From: Calothrix sp. NIES-4105
GTDB lineage: Bacteria > Cyanobacteriota > Cyanobacteriia > Cyanobacteriales > Nostocaceae
DNA: 64,000 bases
Direction: 5' to 3'
Assembly (NCBI RefSeq): GCF_002368415.1
Contig: NZ_AP018292.1
Coordinates: 248,001-312,000 of the forward strand
Shown: positions 1 to 8,026 of the stretch, one piece after another
Position numbering within the stretch: the stretch's first letter is position 1
How the letters are laid out: each line of letters starts with the position of its first letter
Program-made: the position numbers and the translations under genes
Notes under the pieces: generated by a model
Told to the model about the DNA's origin: nothing
Database searches by the model: none
Seen by the model: only the letters and a program-made list of their open reading frames with translations

Positions 1-551
1 GGTATACTACATCTAACATCTGAGTAATAACCCCCTAGACCTATTATTTTAGCTCCTAAATCCTCTAACCTGTCCCAAGAGTCAACCATATCAGATTGAG
101 TATCGGCGCCATTTCCGAAATGTTCTTTAAACACGTTGCACTCAAATTTTGTGACGTAATGTTTCAATGCACTGTAAAACTTTTTATTATCAACTGTTTC
201 TCGCTCTTGTTGATGAAATTCATATGTATTTGTTCGGATTTTGCCTCTATTTAACTTCAAATTAGTTTTGATGTATGGCACAGAACTCTTGATTTTACGG
301 GCTTTATGACCAAGTTCTAAAATACAACCAAGCATTGTACCATTAAAGCAATACAATCCTGTATCTCTTTGGAACTGATGCTTCAACTCAGACGCGCGCC
401 AACCGCCGTTACCTGTTGAAACTTCAGCATATTGTACTGTTCGCAGTGTTATCCACTCTCTAATAATTGCCTTGAGCCGCGCGTCAGCCAAAAGATAAGA
501 CAATCCCGTATCTGCAAATGCTTCACCCGAATCGGCGCCTACATAAATCAT
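1..551 (-). CDS. Unknown protein, paralogue of the next gene; cut by the window edge
   Basis: An open frame runs from ATG at 551 to the window edge without a stop, so the 3' end is missing. The start has a strong ribosome site (GGAGGTG) 8 bases upstream. The product begins MIYVGADSGEAFADTGLSYL and aligns along its length with the neighbour at 753-1388 (shared LKxxFQRDTGLYCFNGTMLG, SALKHYxTxFxCxVFKxxFG and SWxRLEDLG motifs). The middle is more variable than the ends. I do not recognise the family. The tandem pair indicates a local duplication. GGCGCC sites occur inside the frame. Confidence 0.7.
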   Translation of the reverse strand, partial: MIYVGADSGEAFADTGLSYLLADARLKAIIREWITLRTVQYAEVSTGNGGWRASELKHQFQRDTGLYCFNGTMLGCILELGHKARKIKSSVPYIKTNLKLNRGKIRTNTYEFHQQERETVDNKKFYSALKHYVTKFECNVFKEHFGNGADTQSDMVDSWDRLEDLGAKIIGLGGYYSDVRCSI

Positions 552-752
552 AATTATCACCTCCACCGTAAATAATTTTGTAATTCTACTATTTCTGCTG
601 TTGGATATTGACAAAACAAGTTAAGTTTTATCCTTTGTGCTTCAAGCTAATGGCGCCAATACCTTGAAAGCCACTTGAAACCGAAGCGGCGCCTGCTATT
701 CATTGGGGACAACTATTGGTTGTCGATAATAACGGCGCCTCTCCGAATTAAA

Positions 753-1388
753 TTATCTACTAACACGAGTTTTCAAGTTGTGAAGCGTGGCAGGCATCCA
801 AGGTTTAATAAAGTTCGGTATTGTTGAAAGATATTTTTTAGGCACATCACAGGTGACATTTGAGCTAAAACTTCCTCTACCTGTAAATTTGACACCCAAA
901 TCTTCTAATCTATTCCAAGAGTCAATCATGTCAGATTCGGTGTCGGCGCCGTCCCCGAAATACTTTTTGAAAACATCGCATTGAAATTGTGTAGTGTAGT
1001 GCTTTAACGCGCTGTAAAGCTTTTTATCATCTACTGTTTCTATTTCTATTTCTTCTATTTCTTCGTCGTAGCTATCGCTCTGTTCCGTACTAGATTTTAA
1101 CTTTAGGTTTGTTTGTACCTCCCAACTCGTCTTATCAACTCTATGACCAACTTCTAAAACACAACCAAGCATTGTACCGTTAAAGCAATACAAACCTGTA
1201 TCCCTTTGGAACATGTGCTTTAAATCACAGACGCGCAATCCCTCTTCATCAATTAAAACTACAGGTACAGGTTTTGTGCGTAAAGATATCCATTCTTTAA
1301 TAATTGCTTTTAAGCGCACGTCTGCTAACAAATAAGATAATCCAGTACTCGTAAACGCTTCACTCGAATCTCCGCCTGTGTAAATCAT
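753..1388 (-). CDS. Unknown protein (211 aa), tandem paralogue
   Basis: The frame can be extended to a TTG at 1400, but the ATG at 1388 aligns with the start of the upstream paralogue and has GGGAG just upstream, so I prefer it. The protein is soluble-looking, with no signal peptide or membrane segment. Residues about 100-125 form an acidic low-complexity linker (EEIEEIEIETVDD) that is absent from the paralogue. The conserved core FQRDTGLYCFNGTMLGC suggests a shared enzymatic or binding fold, but no catalytic signature is evident. Function unknown. Confidence 0.65.
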   Translation of the reverse strand: MIYTGGDSSEAFTSTGLSYLLADVRLKAIIKEWISLRTKPVPVVLIDEEGLRVCDLKHMFQRDTGLYCFNGTMLGCVLEVGHRVDKTSWEVQTNLKLKSSTEQSDSYDEEIEEIEIETVDDKKLYSALKHYTTQFQCDVFKKYFGDGADTESDMIDSWNRLEDLGVKFTGRGSFSSNVTCDVPKKYLSTIPNFIKPWMPATLHNLKTRVSR

Positions 1389-1591
1389 AATTACTCCCAA
1401 GAAAAGTGTAGTAACCTTGACTAATTCCTTTTAAAGTACTGAAGAACTATCAATACAAATAGTAGTTCAAGCACCTTAATAAAGATATTATAATGAAAAT
1501 TACAATACAAGTGTAATTATTTTAGTCAATACAGTTGTCACTACTGCACTATGTTGCTAGTTTGAAATTAGGTATTACTTGTGGTGATATA

Positions 1592-1864
1592 ATGGCAGCT
1601 AAAAAAGAGCGGGTATTTATTCAGGTCGCAATAGACCCAGCCAAAAAGGGTAGATTTACAAGCAAAGTTGAGGAGCAGGGAAAATCAATAACTGATGTAA
1701 TAATCAGTTGGATTGATGACTACCTCGACGAAAGCGAGAAAGTAGATGTTTTTGATCTAAAGCATCGTCTCGATAGCTTGGAAACTGTAGCTTTATCTCG
1801 CATCGAAGCCCTGGAGCGTGTGTTGCAAGACAATGCTGATTTGGTGGGGGAATCGCACGCCTGA
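1592..1864 (+). CDS. Ribbon-helix-helix DNA-binding protein, with -1 frame extension
   Basis: The product from ATG 1592 (90 aa) has a basic beta strand (RVFIQVAIDP) followed by two helices (KKGRFTSKVEEQG, SITDVIISWIDDYL) and then a heptad-like segment (LKHRLDSLETVALSRIEALERVL). This is the layout of CopG/Arc-type repressors with a coiled-coil tail. An upstream in-frame start at 1535 lacks a ribosome site. Likely role: autorepressor, partition or copy-control protein of the plasmid. The zero frame stops at 1862-1864, but the -1 frame stays open to 1953 and encodes a peptide homologous to one behind the second RHH gene (47592-47834); see the separate entry. Confidence 0.65.
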   Translation: MAAKKERVFIQVAIDPAKKGRFTSKVEEQGKSITDVIISWIDDYLDESEKVDVFDLKHRLDSLETVALSRIEALERVLQDNADLVGESHA

Positions 1865-1953
1865 GAAACGAAAACCTGGTTCTCAGGCAAACATATGAGC
1901 AGATTCTAGAACTGCTGCATAAGAAACAACCCGCCAGTGACGAGGCGGGTTAA
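1840..1953 (+). other. Conserved -1 frame extension of the RHH gene
   Basis: After the G5 run at 1846-1850 (zero frame GTG GGG GAA) the -1 frame is open from 1840 to a TAA at 1951-1953. It reads LRNENLVLRQ, then TYEQILELLHKKQPASDEAG. The matching region after the RHH gene near 47.6 kb reads LRIENEVLRQ and ends in DDKAG. There is no ATG, GTG or TTG in this frame after the upstream stop, so it could only be translated by frameshifting or after a sequencing error. The heptad spacing suits continuation of the coiled coil. Confidence 0.5.
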
Positions 1954-1960
1954 CTTTTTT
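1928..1960 (+). terminator. Rho-independent terminator
   Basis: An 8-bp perfect stem (AACCCGCC/GGCGGGTT, 8-base loop) is followed by AAC and a run of six T. It closes the RHH transcription unit. The stem also encodes the last residues of the -1 frame extension. Confidence 0.8.
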
Positions 1961-1968
1961 AAGGGTAC

Positions 1969-2007
1969 TTGACTTGTAATGACTAAATTGTGCTATATTC
2001 ATTACAA
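1969..2007 (+). promoter_or_regulatory. Possible promoter overlapped by an 8-bp inverted repeat
   Basis: TTGACT (1969-1974) and TATATT (1994-1999) are 19 bases apart, which is long for a sigma70 promoter. TTGTAATG (1974-1981) and CATTACAA (2000-2007) form a perfect inverted repeat across it. TTGTAATG also occurs near the second RHH gene (about 47.45 kb), so it may be an RHH operator. No convincing gene follows. Confidence 0.35.
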
Positions 2008-2497
2008 ATCATAGTCAGTTTAGCAAAAAAATTATTCCTTGAGAGTTTAATACTCAAAATTGTTGCTTGTATCATGTCGAATGTATTGACTCATTGGTCT
2101 GGTAGAAGCGGTGAGCGAGCCAGTGGTGCAGACCAGCGTCCCGTTGGACTCAATCGGACGTTGGGTGCCTCTCTAAATAAATGACTTTGACAAAAAGCAA
2201 CTAGCAGTTAGTACTCTAACTGTGAGCCTATTTGTCATGCTTGTTTTCACGCTTTAACTGACTTCAATTAGTTAATACTAATCGCAATTTTTCCATCACC
2301 TTTTGAATTGGCGCGTTCTTCAAAGCTGTGAACTGGCTTTATGTCCTTGCGGTTTAAAGAAAGGCGCCAACTTTTATATCACTTGTACAACTTCATTCAA
2401 CAATACACAGGAGCGTCGGAATGAGAGACTTAAAAGAATTCAAGCATGTTAACAAAGTCAATGAACGCTCGTTTTTTTAAGTTCAACCACTTAAAAA
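2008..2497. other. Gene-free stretch
   Basis: The only open frame (1990-2184) is short and has neither a ribosome site nor recognisable protein features. No tRNA or other RNA fold was recognised. One GGCGCC lies near 2365. Confidence 0.4.
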
Positions 2498-2571
2498 CAG
2501 AAATCCCCAGTTGCTACAACAACTAGGGAGTCTGGGTAGCAGCTTTGCTGATAACAAAGCACAAAACTACC
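2498..2571 (+). repeat. Structured repeat, copy A
   Basis: About 75 bp closely match 4705-4779: CAGAAATCCCCAGTTGCT, then TGGGTAGCAGCTTTGCTGA, AACAAAGC and CTACC. The segment folds into a hairpin through AGCTTTG/CAAAGC. Copy A lies next to IscB cassette 1, copy B upstream of the replication gene. Confidence 0.6.
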
Positions 2572-2585
2572 AGTTGCGTTAAGGC

Positions 2586-2846
2586 GTGACGGGAAAACGG
2601 TGTAATTAGGATTAATTCTAATAATTCTGGGTCATGCCCAGACTCAACGTAGAACTGTTTCTTCTGCGTTAGGGGTAAAACCCTTTTAGTCCGCTTACAG
2701 GTCATGACTCAATGAAATTAGCCAGTTTCAAGCGTCAGTCAAGGATGAAAACGATTTTTCCCACTGTCGTTGAACCGAAAACTACCAACAAGCCTGTAAG
2801 CAGTGTTGAGGCAAACGTTACCTAGTAATAGAGACTGGTCACAACC
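2586..2846 (+). ncRNA. IscB-associated omegaRNA, copy 1
   Basis: The non-coding stretch between the element's left end (GTGACGGGAAAAC) and the iscB start is conserved almost base for base in all three cassettes. Shared blocks include AATTCTAATAATTC, GGGGTAAAACCCTTTTAGTC, CGCTTACAGGTCA and GATTTTTCCCACT. It contains short stems such as GGGGTAAAACCC. This is where IscB guide RNAs are encoded in IS200/IS605-related elements. By that model the guide is the roughly 16 bases just outside the element (2570-2585, CCAGTTGCGTTAAGGC). Confidence 0.8.
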
Positions 2847-4169
2847 ATGACTACCAATTTAATTTTTGTACTTGATAGTGATAAAAAACCATTAACAATG
2901 TGTACTCCCGGACTAGCAAGAAAACTCTTGGATAGTCAAAAAGCAGCAATGTTTAAATGGTATCCTGCAACAATTATTCTCAAAAAATCGGTTGTGGAAT
3001 TACCATTACCTTATTTGGAATTACGTATTGACCCTGGTTCGAGATTTACTGGCATTGCTCTTGTAGAAATTGAAACAGAAACAATTGTTTGGGCAATGGA
3101 ATTAGAACATCGAGGATTATCCATTTCTGAAACTTTAACTTCAAGGTCAAATATTCGGAAAGGGCGACGAAGCCGAAATACCAGATACAGGAAAGAGCGA
3201 CCAAACCATAAAAAATCTTCTGGTTGGTTGCCACCAAGTCTTCAACACCGAGTTGATACAACTATGACATGGGTAAGACGTATTATTAAACTGGCGCCAA
3301 TAAAAAGTATTGCATTTGAACGTGTCAAATTTGACATGCAGAAAATAGAAAACCCCTCTATTGAAGGTATTGAATATCAACAAGGTGCTTTACAGGGTTA
3401 TACTTTACGAGAAGCACTACTGGACCACTGGGGTCGTAAATGTGCTTACTGTAATGCTATTGATGTACCTCTAGAAATAGAACATATTCAACCAAAATCA
3501 AAGGGTGGTTCAGATAGATTTAATAATCTAACACTATCTTGCCATCAATGTAATCAAAATAAAAGTAATCAAACAATAGATGAGTTTTTGAAGGATGACC
3601 CGGCAAGATTAAACAATATCAAAAAGCATCAGAAACAAAGTCTTCGCGACGCTGCGGCTGTTAATTCAACGCGGAATAAATTATTTGATTCATTGAAAAC
3701 TTTTAACATACCTATATATAGTGGTTCAGGTGCTGAAACCAAGATGATGCGTATTAAATCAAATTTGCCCAAAGCCCATTTTATTGACGCAGGATGTGTA
3801 AATGCATCATATAAGGTAACATTGAAGACTATTCAGCCATTACGGGTAAAATGCAATGGACATGGGAATCGCCAATTTATGACGATGGATAAACATGGTT
3901 TTCCACGCAAAGATTATGCACCAAAATGTGTAAGGAAGGACTGGAAAGCTGGTGACATAATCAAAGTCAAGAAAAAAGGTGGTAATTTTGTATTGGGGCG
4001 TGTAAAGAAAGCGGCAAAAACATTGGCATTTATTCCATTCGGGGGTAAAGAAACAAGCTTTAGTCCCAAAAATACTAAACCTATCCATCGGTCTGATGGG
4101 TATCGATATTCTTTCACTACTATTGACACCGAAGGGCGTAAACGTAAACGCAGTTTTCCCGCAGGGTAG
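2847..4169 (+). CDS. iscB: IscB RNA-guided nuclease (440 aa, intact)
   Basis: IscB is the ancestor-type relative of Cas9: an RNA-guided DNA nuclease using the omegaRNA encoded just upstream. Visible parts are the N-terminal PLMP domain (1-50, KPLTMCTPGLARKLL), RuvC-I with D62 (RIDPGSRFTGIAL), an arginine-rich bridge helix (about 100-120), RuvC-II with E158 (SIAFERVKFD), an HNH domain with zinc cysteines C199/C202 and C232/C235 around H213 (EIEHIQPKSKGGSDRFNN), and RuvC-III with H311 and D314 (HFIDAGCVN). All catalytic residues are present. The C-terminus runs into the element's right-end repeats (RKRKRSFPAG). It is very similar to the copies at 24076 and 59334. Confidence 0.93.
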   Translation: MTTNLIFVLDSDKKPLTMCTPGLARKLLDSQKAAMFKWYPATIILKKSVVELPLPYLELRIDPGSRFTGIALVEIETETIVWAMELEHRGLSISETLTSRSNIRKGRRSRNTRYRKERPNHKKSSGWLPPSLQHRVDTTMTWVRRIIKLAPIKSIAFERVKFDMQKIENPSIEGIEYQQGALQGYTLREALLDHWGRKCAYCNAIDVPLEIEHIQPKSKGGSDRFNNLTLSCHQCNQNKSNQTIDEFLKDDPARLNNIKKHQKQSLRDAAAVNSTRNKLFDSLKTFNIPIYSGSGAETKMMRIKSNLPKAHFIDAGCVNASYKVTLKTIQPLRVKCNGHGNRQFMTMDKHGFPRKDYAPKCVRKDWKAGDIIKVKKKGGNFVLGRVKKAAKTLAFIPFGGKETSFSPKNTKPIHRSDGYRYSFTTIDTEGRKRKRSFPAG

Positions 4170-4309
4170 TTTTCCCGTAGGGTAGTTTGTCCGTTATCCG
4201 AAGGATATCCCGAAGGGTAGGACGAGTTACTCCAAAAAATCGCTACCTAATCATACGGGAGCGAAAAAAGCAGGTGGGCACCTCCCCATGTGTAAATGTA
4301 ATGAAATAC

Positions 4310-4600
4310 CTATATATCTATTTTAGATAAAAGAATTTCAACCTTTTCAAAGCGTGCTTCAAATGAATTTATCTTTTGATTTGCATTTTCAAGTTCAGAG
4401 CGCAAAAACTCGATTTCTTGCTCCAGCGAATCTATTTTCTGTTCAACCGACTCTTTCGGTAAATTTAAAAATTGTGCAATTGCTTCTCTAATCACCTGGG
4501 TGCGAGCTTTTCGCTCTTTGTCTGCATACGCATCTAAAGCGGACAGCATATCTTCGTAAAGCCGGATAGAAATTCCTTTATCTTTTGCTTCTTTTGACAT
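4310..4600 (-). CDS. CopG-type ribbon-helix-helix protein with coiled coil (96 aa)
   Basis: The N-terminal half matches an RHH fold: strand GISIRLYED, helix MLSALDAYADKERK, helix ARTQVIREAIAQFL. The C-terminal half is a clear coiled coil (heptads from EQKIDSLEQEIEFLRSELENAN to the end). It diverges from the replication gene at 4915 and ends next to the IscB cassette. It lacks the conserved -1 frame extension seen in the other two RHH genes. Expected role is repression of its own or the rep promoter, which is an inference from position. Confidence 0.75.
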   Translation of the reverse strand: MSKEAKDKGISIRLYEDMLSALDAYADKERKARTQVIREAIAQFLNLPKESVEQKIDSLEQEIEFLRSELENANQKINSFEARFEKVEILLSKIDI

Positions 4601-4704
4601 ATTATATGGAAGTGAGATATTGCTGTAATATTATTGGGTTACAAATATAGAGGTATACATCAATAGCATTACAGCGTATTTACAACAAATTTCTGCCCTA
4701 AAAG

Positions 4705-4779
4705 CAGAAATCCCCAGTTGCTGACAACAACCAGGGTTCCTGGGTAGCAGCTTTGCTGACAACAAAGCGAACAGCTACC
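4705..4779 (+). ncRNA. Structured leader upstream of the replication gene (repeat copy B)
   Basis: This sequence, repeated at 2498-2571, can fold as CCAGG-GTT-CCTGG followed by GGTAGC/GCTACC enclosing CTTTG/CAAAG. A further stem, TTTCTGC/GCAGAAA, lies directly upstream (4691-4710). The position 140-210 bases before the rep start suggests a leader or counter-transcript copy-control element. This is inference from structure and place only. Confidence 0.4.
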
Positions 4780-4914
4780 AACCGTCAGGTGGTTTAACCC
4801 GCCTAACTTCATCAATTTAAATACGATTACTATGAATTCTACCGTAGTACACTCCCAAAATACAAGAAGTACAACTGTTAGCCACTTAACACAACAAGAA
4901 GGAGGCGCCGCATA

Positions 4915-7896
4915 ATGCTAGCCGTCTCCCTCGAAAATCCGATTAATCAGGCTTTTTCAGTTAATTCTTACATCAGCGAAGCTCACTTTCAGGAGTGGGT
5001 AGAAAGTGGCGTTGACCCAGAAATAATCAAGCTTAATGTAAAGTCCCTTGTAGGGGATGAGGTTTACCAATATTTGATCCCCGACCCCGGCGCCGTGACA
5101 AAGCGCGTCCACCCAGACGCTCAGTGGAGAAGTATCCGCGCGCGTTATGGTCACTTGGAAAATGGTGGTTGGTGGGTTGATGGCGCCGACCCACTAAATG
5201 GTTATACCCTAAACCAGTGGGGAAGTTTCAAACCGGATACTCCACGCAACAAACATAACGGGTTCGCTGCCGTTGAGAATAAGTTCATTAAATATGAACA
5301 TCCGTTCGGTGTGACGATGCGCGCGATTTTCCTCAACGTCCCCTTACATATTTGGGAGAAAATTAGTGAACGTTATGAGATACCACTACCACTACGGGCT
5401 AATTTTATATCTATATATTCGGATTCAGTGGACGAGTATGTTCCGTCCATTAGTTTTTGGGAATGGGTTTACAAAAATAATATCCCCGTCACGATTGTAG
5501 AGGGAGCTAAAAAAGCAGGCGCCCTTTTAACTGCGGGATACGTTGCTATCGCGTTACCTGGAATATTCGCAGGTTATAGAAAATCTAGAATTCTAGAGAA
5601 CGGAGCAATTAGTGGACGCGCGCTCATACCTGATTTACAACACTTTTCCACACCTAGGCGGGAAATAAATATTTGTTTCGACTACGAAGACCGACCTGCT
5701 CAGATCAAAAGTATGGAGGCGGCCATTAACGGGCTATACTTCCTACTTTTGGAGAAAGGCTGCGATACTCGGATTACTTGCCTGCCTGGTAAAGAGAAAG
5801 GAGTGGACGATTTTATAGTGGCTCATGGAGTTGGCGCCTATGAAAAAATCCACGCTGCACTAACTTATGACCAGTGGGTAGCCTGGGGTTTGTCCAGACT
5901 TACAGGTGTTTCTGTATGCATCAACCAAGAATTTTTGGGCGCCATGCAGCTTCCAGTTGGAGAGAAGTTAGTTGCTATCAAATCTCCAAAGGGCACAGGA
6001 AAAACAGAATTGTTAATAAGCATAGTAGCTCTACGAATCAGCTTGGGACTTCCAACTATACTCATCACCCATAGAATCCAGTTGGGACAATCAATATGTG
6101 GACGTATTGGACTGGATTACGTTACAGAGATGGGCGATGGTGCCAGAACTTATTTTGGTTTTGGGCTATGTGTTGATAGCCTGCACCCAGAAAGTCAGGC
6201 ACAATTTAACGCGGAAAATTGGAAGGATGCCCTTGTGATAGTGGACGAGTGTGAACAAGTGTTCTGGCACACTTTAACCGCGTCCACTGAAATCAAGAAA
6301 CATCGTACAGAAGTAATCGACCAATTAGGCACCCTCTTTAAGAACGCGTTGACTTCAAAAGATGGTGGTGTGATTTTGCTGGACGCTGATTTAAGCAACT
6401 TGTCCATTGATTTTGTTTTGGGGCTTGCTGAGATTGACATAAAACCTTGGGTGGTACTTAACGAATGGAAACCAGTTAATGGGCGCTCTTGTTTTTCCTA
6501 TGAGAAGTCAACTCAAATGTTGGCTGTTTTAGAGGACGAAATCCACTCTGGTAAAAAAGTATTCGTTATTACTCAATCCCAGAAGGCGAAGTCCAAGTTC
6601 GGCACGATTAATTTAGAGGCAAGATGGCGCCAGTTATTCCCCAATTTAAGAATCTTGCGTATTGACTCGGATTCTGTACGTGAACCTGGTCATCCTGCAT
6701 TAGGATGCATATCAAAACTCAACCAAATCCTTACACAGTACGACATCGTGATATGTTCGCCCACAATTGAAACAGGCGTAAGTATCGATATTAAAGGACA
6801 TTTTTCAAGTGTTTGGGCATTCTTTCAAGGAGTTAGTCCTGTAAATTCTGCTTGCCAAGCAGTTGCAAGATTGCGTGAACTTGTTCCACTACACATCTAC
6901 GCTGCGTCACGTGGTCTAAGTTTTGCTGGTAATCAATCCACCAGCTATAAAGCTTTAATTTCCGGTCAGAACAAGGTTTTCAAATCAACTCTCAGCTTGA
7001 TTGGTTTTGATGGAAATAACTACACCATCAACGGCACAGCTTTAACAATCTGGGGAAAAATGGGCGCCCGTGTTAATGCTGGCATGAAAGACTACAACAC
7101 TTCAATATTGGCTGCTCTTTCTTCAGAAGGGCATACAGTAATTGAGGCGCCAGAAGAAAATCTCCCTTCACAGTCTACTGAGAAGCAAATTGCTAGTGAA
7201 CTCAAAGCTCGGAAGGAGAACAATTACATTGATTACTGTAACGAAGTAGCTTCCCAAGATATCAGTGAAATGACCATTTCTGAGTATGAAGCGCTACTCA
7301 TAAAGAAGGCTAAGACTCAACAAGAACGTTACATAGAAAAGAAATATGAGTTGTCACAACGTTATTCAGTGGACGTTAATGCTGATTTGGTCGCTGCTGA
7401 TGATGATGGGTTTTATCCTGCAATAAGATTGCATTACTATCTAACGGTCGGGCGCCCATATCTACTGGAACGTGACAAGAAAGTTATAGAGAAAATGCTC
7501 TCTGAGGCTTCAAATCGGTTGTTCATACCCGATTTTAATCGCAGTACATGGTCTGCTAGTGTTGCAACGTTAGAAGTCTTAGGTATTGGAGCAATACTTG
7601 CTCAAAGTGACCGCACGTTCCGTGGAAATGACGAAGATATGCAAGTTCTGTTGTCCAAAGCGATACAGTACCGCAACCAGATTAAGGATTTATTAGGGGT
7701 TCAAATATCTAAAAACGCTACGGCTATACAGGTTTTGAGGCAAATTCTCAAAAAACTTGGCTTAAAACTTCTAGTCGGTGGACGTGACGGCGCCGGACAT
7801 AGACAAAGATTTTACACAATTAAAAACCCTAATGATGGGAGAGAGGAAATATTCTCCAAGTGGCTAGCCAAGCACGAGGCAAGCAACACTAATTAG
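4915..7896 (+). CDS. Plasmid replication protein, CyRepA1 family (993 aa)
   Basis: The large size, a DUF3854/TOPRIM-like segment (about 180-310: VTIVEGAKKAGALLTAGYVA, ALPG, INICFDYEDRP) and a helicase-like ATPase segment identify the cyanobacterial CyRepA1 replication family. ATPase motifs are Walker A at about 356-366 (SPKGTGKTELL), Walker B at about 440 (ALVIVDECEQ), a motif near 612 (CSPTIETGVSID) and an arginine-finger-like QAVARLRE near 649. The start at 4915 has a strong AAGGAGG site. The likely task is origin recognition and unwinding for plasmid replication. About eleven GGCGCC sites lie in the gene, so it has long shared the window's sequence habit. Confidence 0.88.
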   Translation: MLAVSLENPINQAFSVNSYISEAHFQEWVESGVDPEIIKLNVKSLVGDEVYQYLIPDPGAVTKRVHPDAQWRSIRARYGHLENGGWWVDGADPLNGYTLNQWGSFKPDTPRNKHNGFAAVENKFIKYEHPFGVTMRAIFLNVPLHIWEKISERYEIPLPLRANFISIYSDSVDEYVPSISFWEWVYKNNIPVTIVEGAKKAGALLTAGYVAIALPGIFAGYRKSRILENGAISGRALIPDLQHFSTPRREINICFDYEDRPAQIKSMEAAINGLYFLLLEKGCDTRITCLPGKEKGVDDFIVAHGVGAYEKIHAALTYDQWVAWGLSRLTGVSVCINQEFLGAMQLPVGEKLVAIKSPKGTGKTELLISIVALRISLGLPTILITHRIQLGQSICGRIGLDYVTEMGDGARTYFGFGLCVDSLHPESQAQFNAENWKDALVIVDECEQVFWHTLTASTEIKKHRTEVIDQLGTLFKNALTSKDGGVILLDADLSNLSIDFVLGLAEIDIKPWVVLNEWKPVNGRSCFSYEKSTQMLAVLEDEIHSGKKVFVITQSQKAKSKFGTINLEARWRQLFPNLRILRIDSDSVREPGHPALGCISKLNQILTQYDIVICSPTIETGVSIDIKGHFSSVWAFFQGVSPVNSACQAVARLRELVPLHIYAASRGLSFAGNQSTSYKALISGQNKVFKSTLSLIGFDGNNYTINGTALTIWGKMGARVNAGMKDYNTSILAALSSEGHTVIEAPEENLPSQSTEKQIASELKARKENNYIDYCNEVASQDISEMTISEYEALLIKKAKTQQERYIEKKYELSQRYSVDVNADLVAADDDGFYPAIRLHYYLTVGRPYLLERDKKVIEKMLSEASNRLFIPDFNRSTWSASVATLEVLGIGAILAQSDRTFRGNDEDMQVLLSKAIQYRNQIKDLLGVQISKNATAIQVLRQILKKLGLKLLVGGRDGAGHRQRFYTIKNPNDGREEIFSKWLAKHEASNTN

Positions 7897-8026
7897 TCTA
7901 TCTAAATCGATATACGTAGAATCACTTAGCACCACATTTAAATAACCTTACGCACGGTTGATTGGGCGCCTCATTAATTTCAAGTTTCAATCACATACCA
8001 ATACATTTTTACTGAAGGGGAAAAAT

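Larger units (their letters stand above)
2586..4261 (+). mobile_element. IS200/IS605-related IscB cassette, copy 1
   Basis: Ends were set by comparing the three copies: left GTRACGGGAAAAC, right CACCTAATxATACGGGAG-type (here CATACGGGAG). No TnpA transposase is present, so mobilisation would need one in trans. The right end holds several imperfect copies of CCCGCAGGGTAG/CCGAAGGGTAG, giving hairpins typical of such ends. The original target cannot be reconstructed here. Confidence 0.7.

Noticed and set aside
2070-2170. Possible tRNA-like or structured RNA
   Set aside because: No acceptor or TPsiC-like pairing could be built.
1990-2184. Short open frame after the RHH terminator
   Set aside because: No ribosome site; composition unlike neighbouring proteins; the -10-like box of the presumed promoter overlaps its start.
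3046-4129. Minus-strand open frames opposite IscB
   Set aside because: They are shadows of a well-supported coding frame conserved in three copies.
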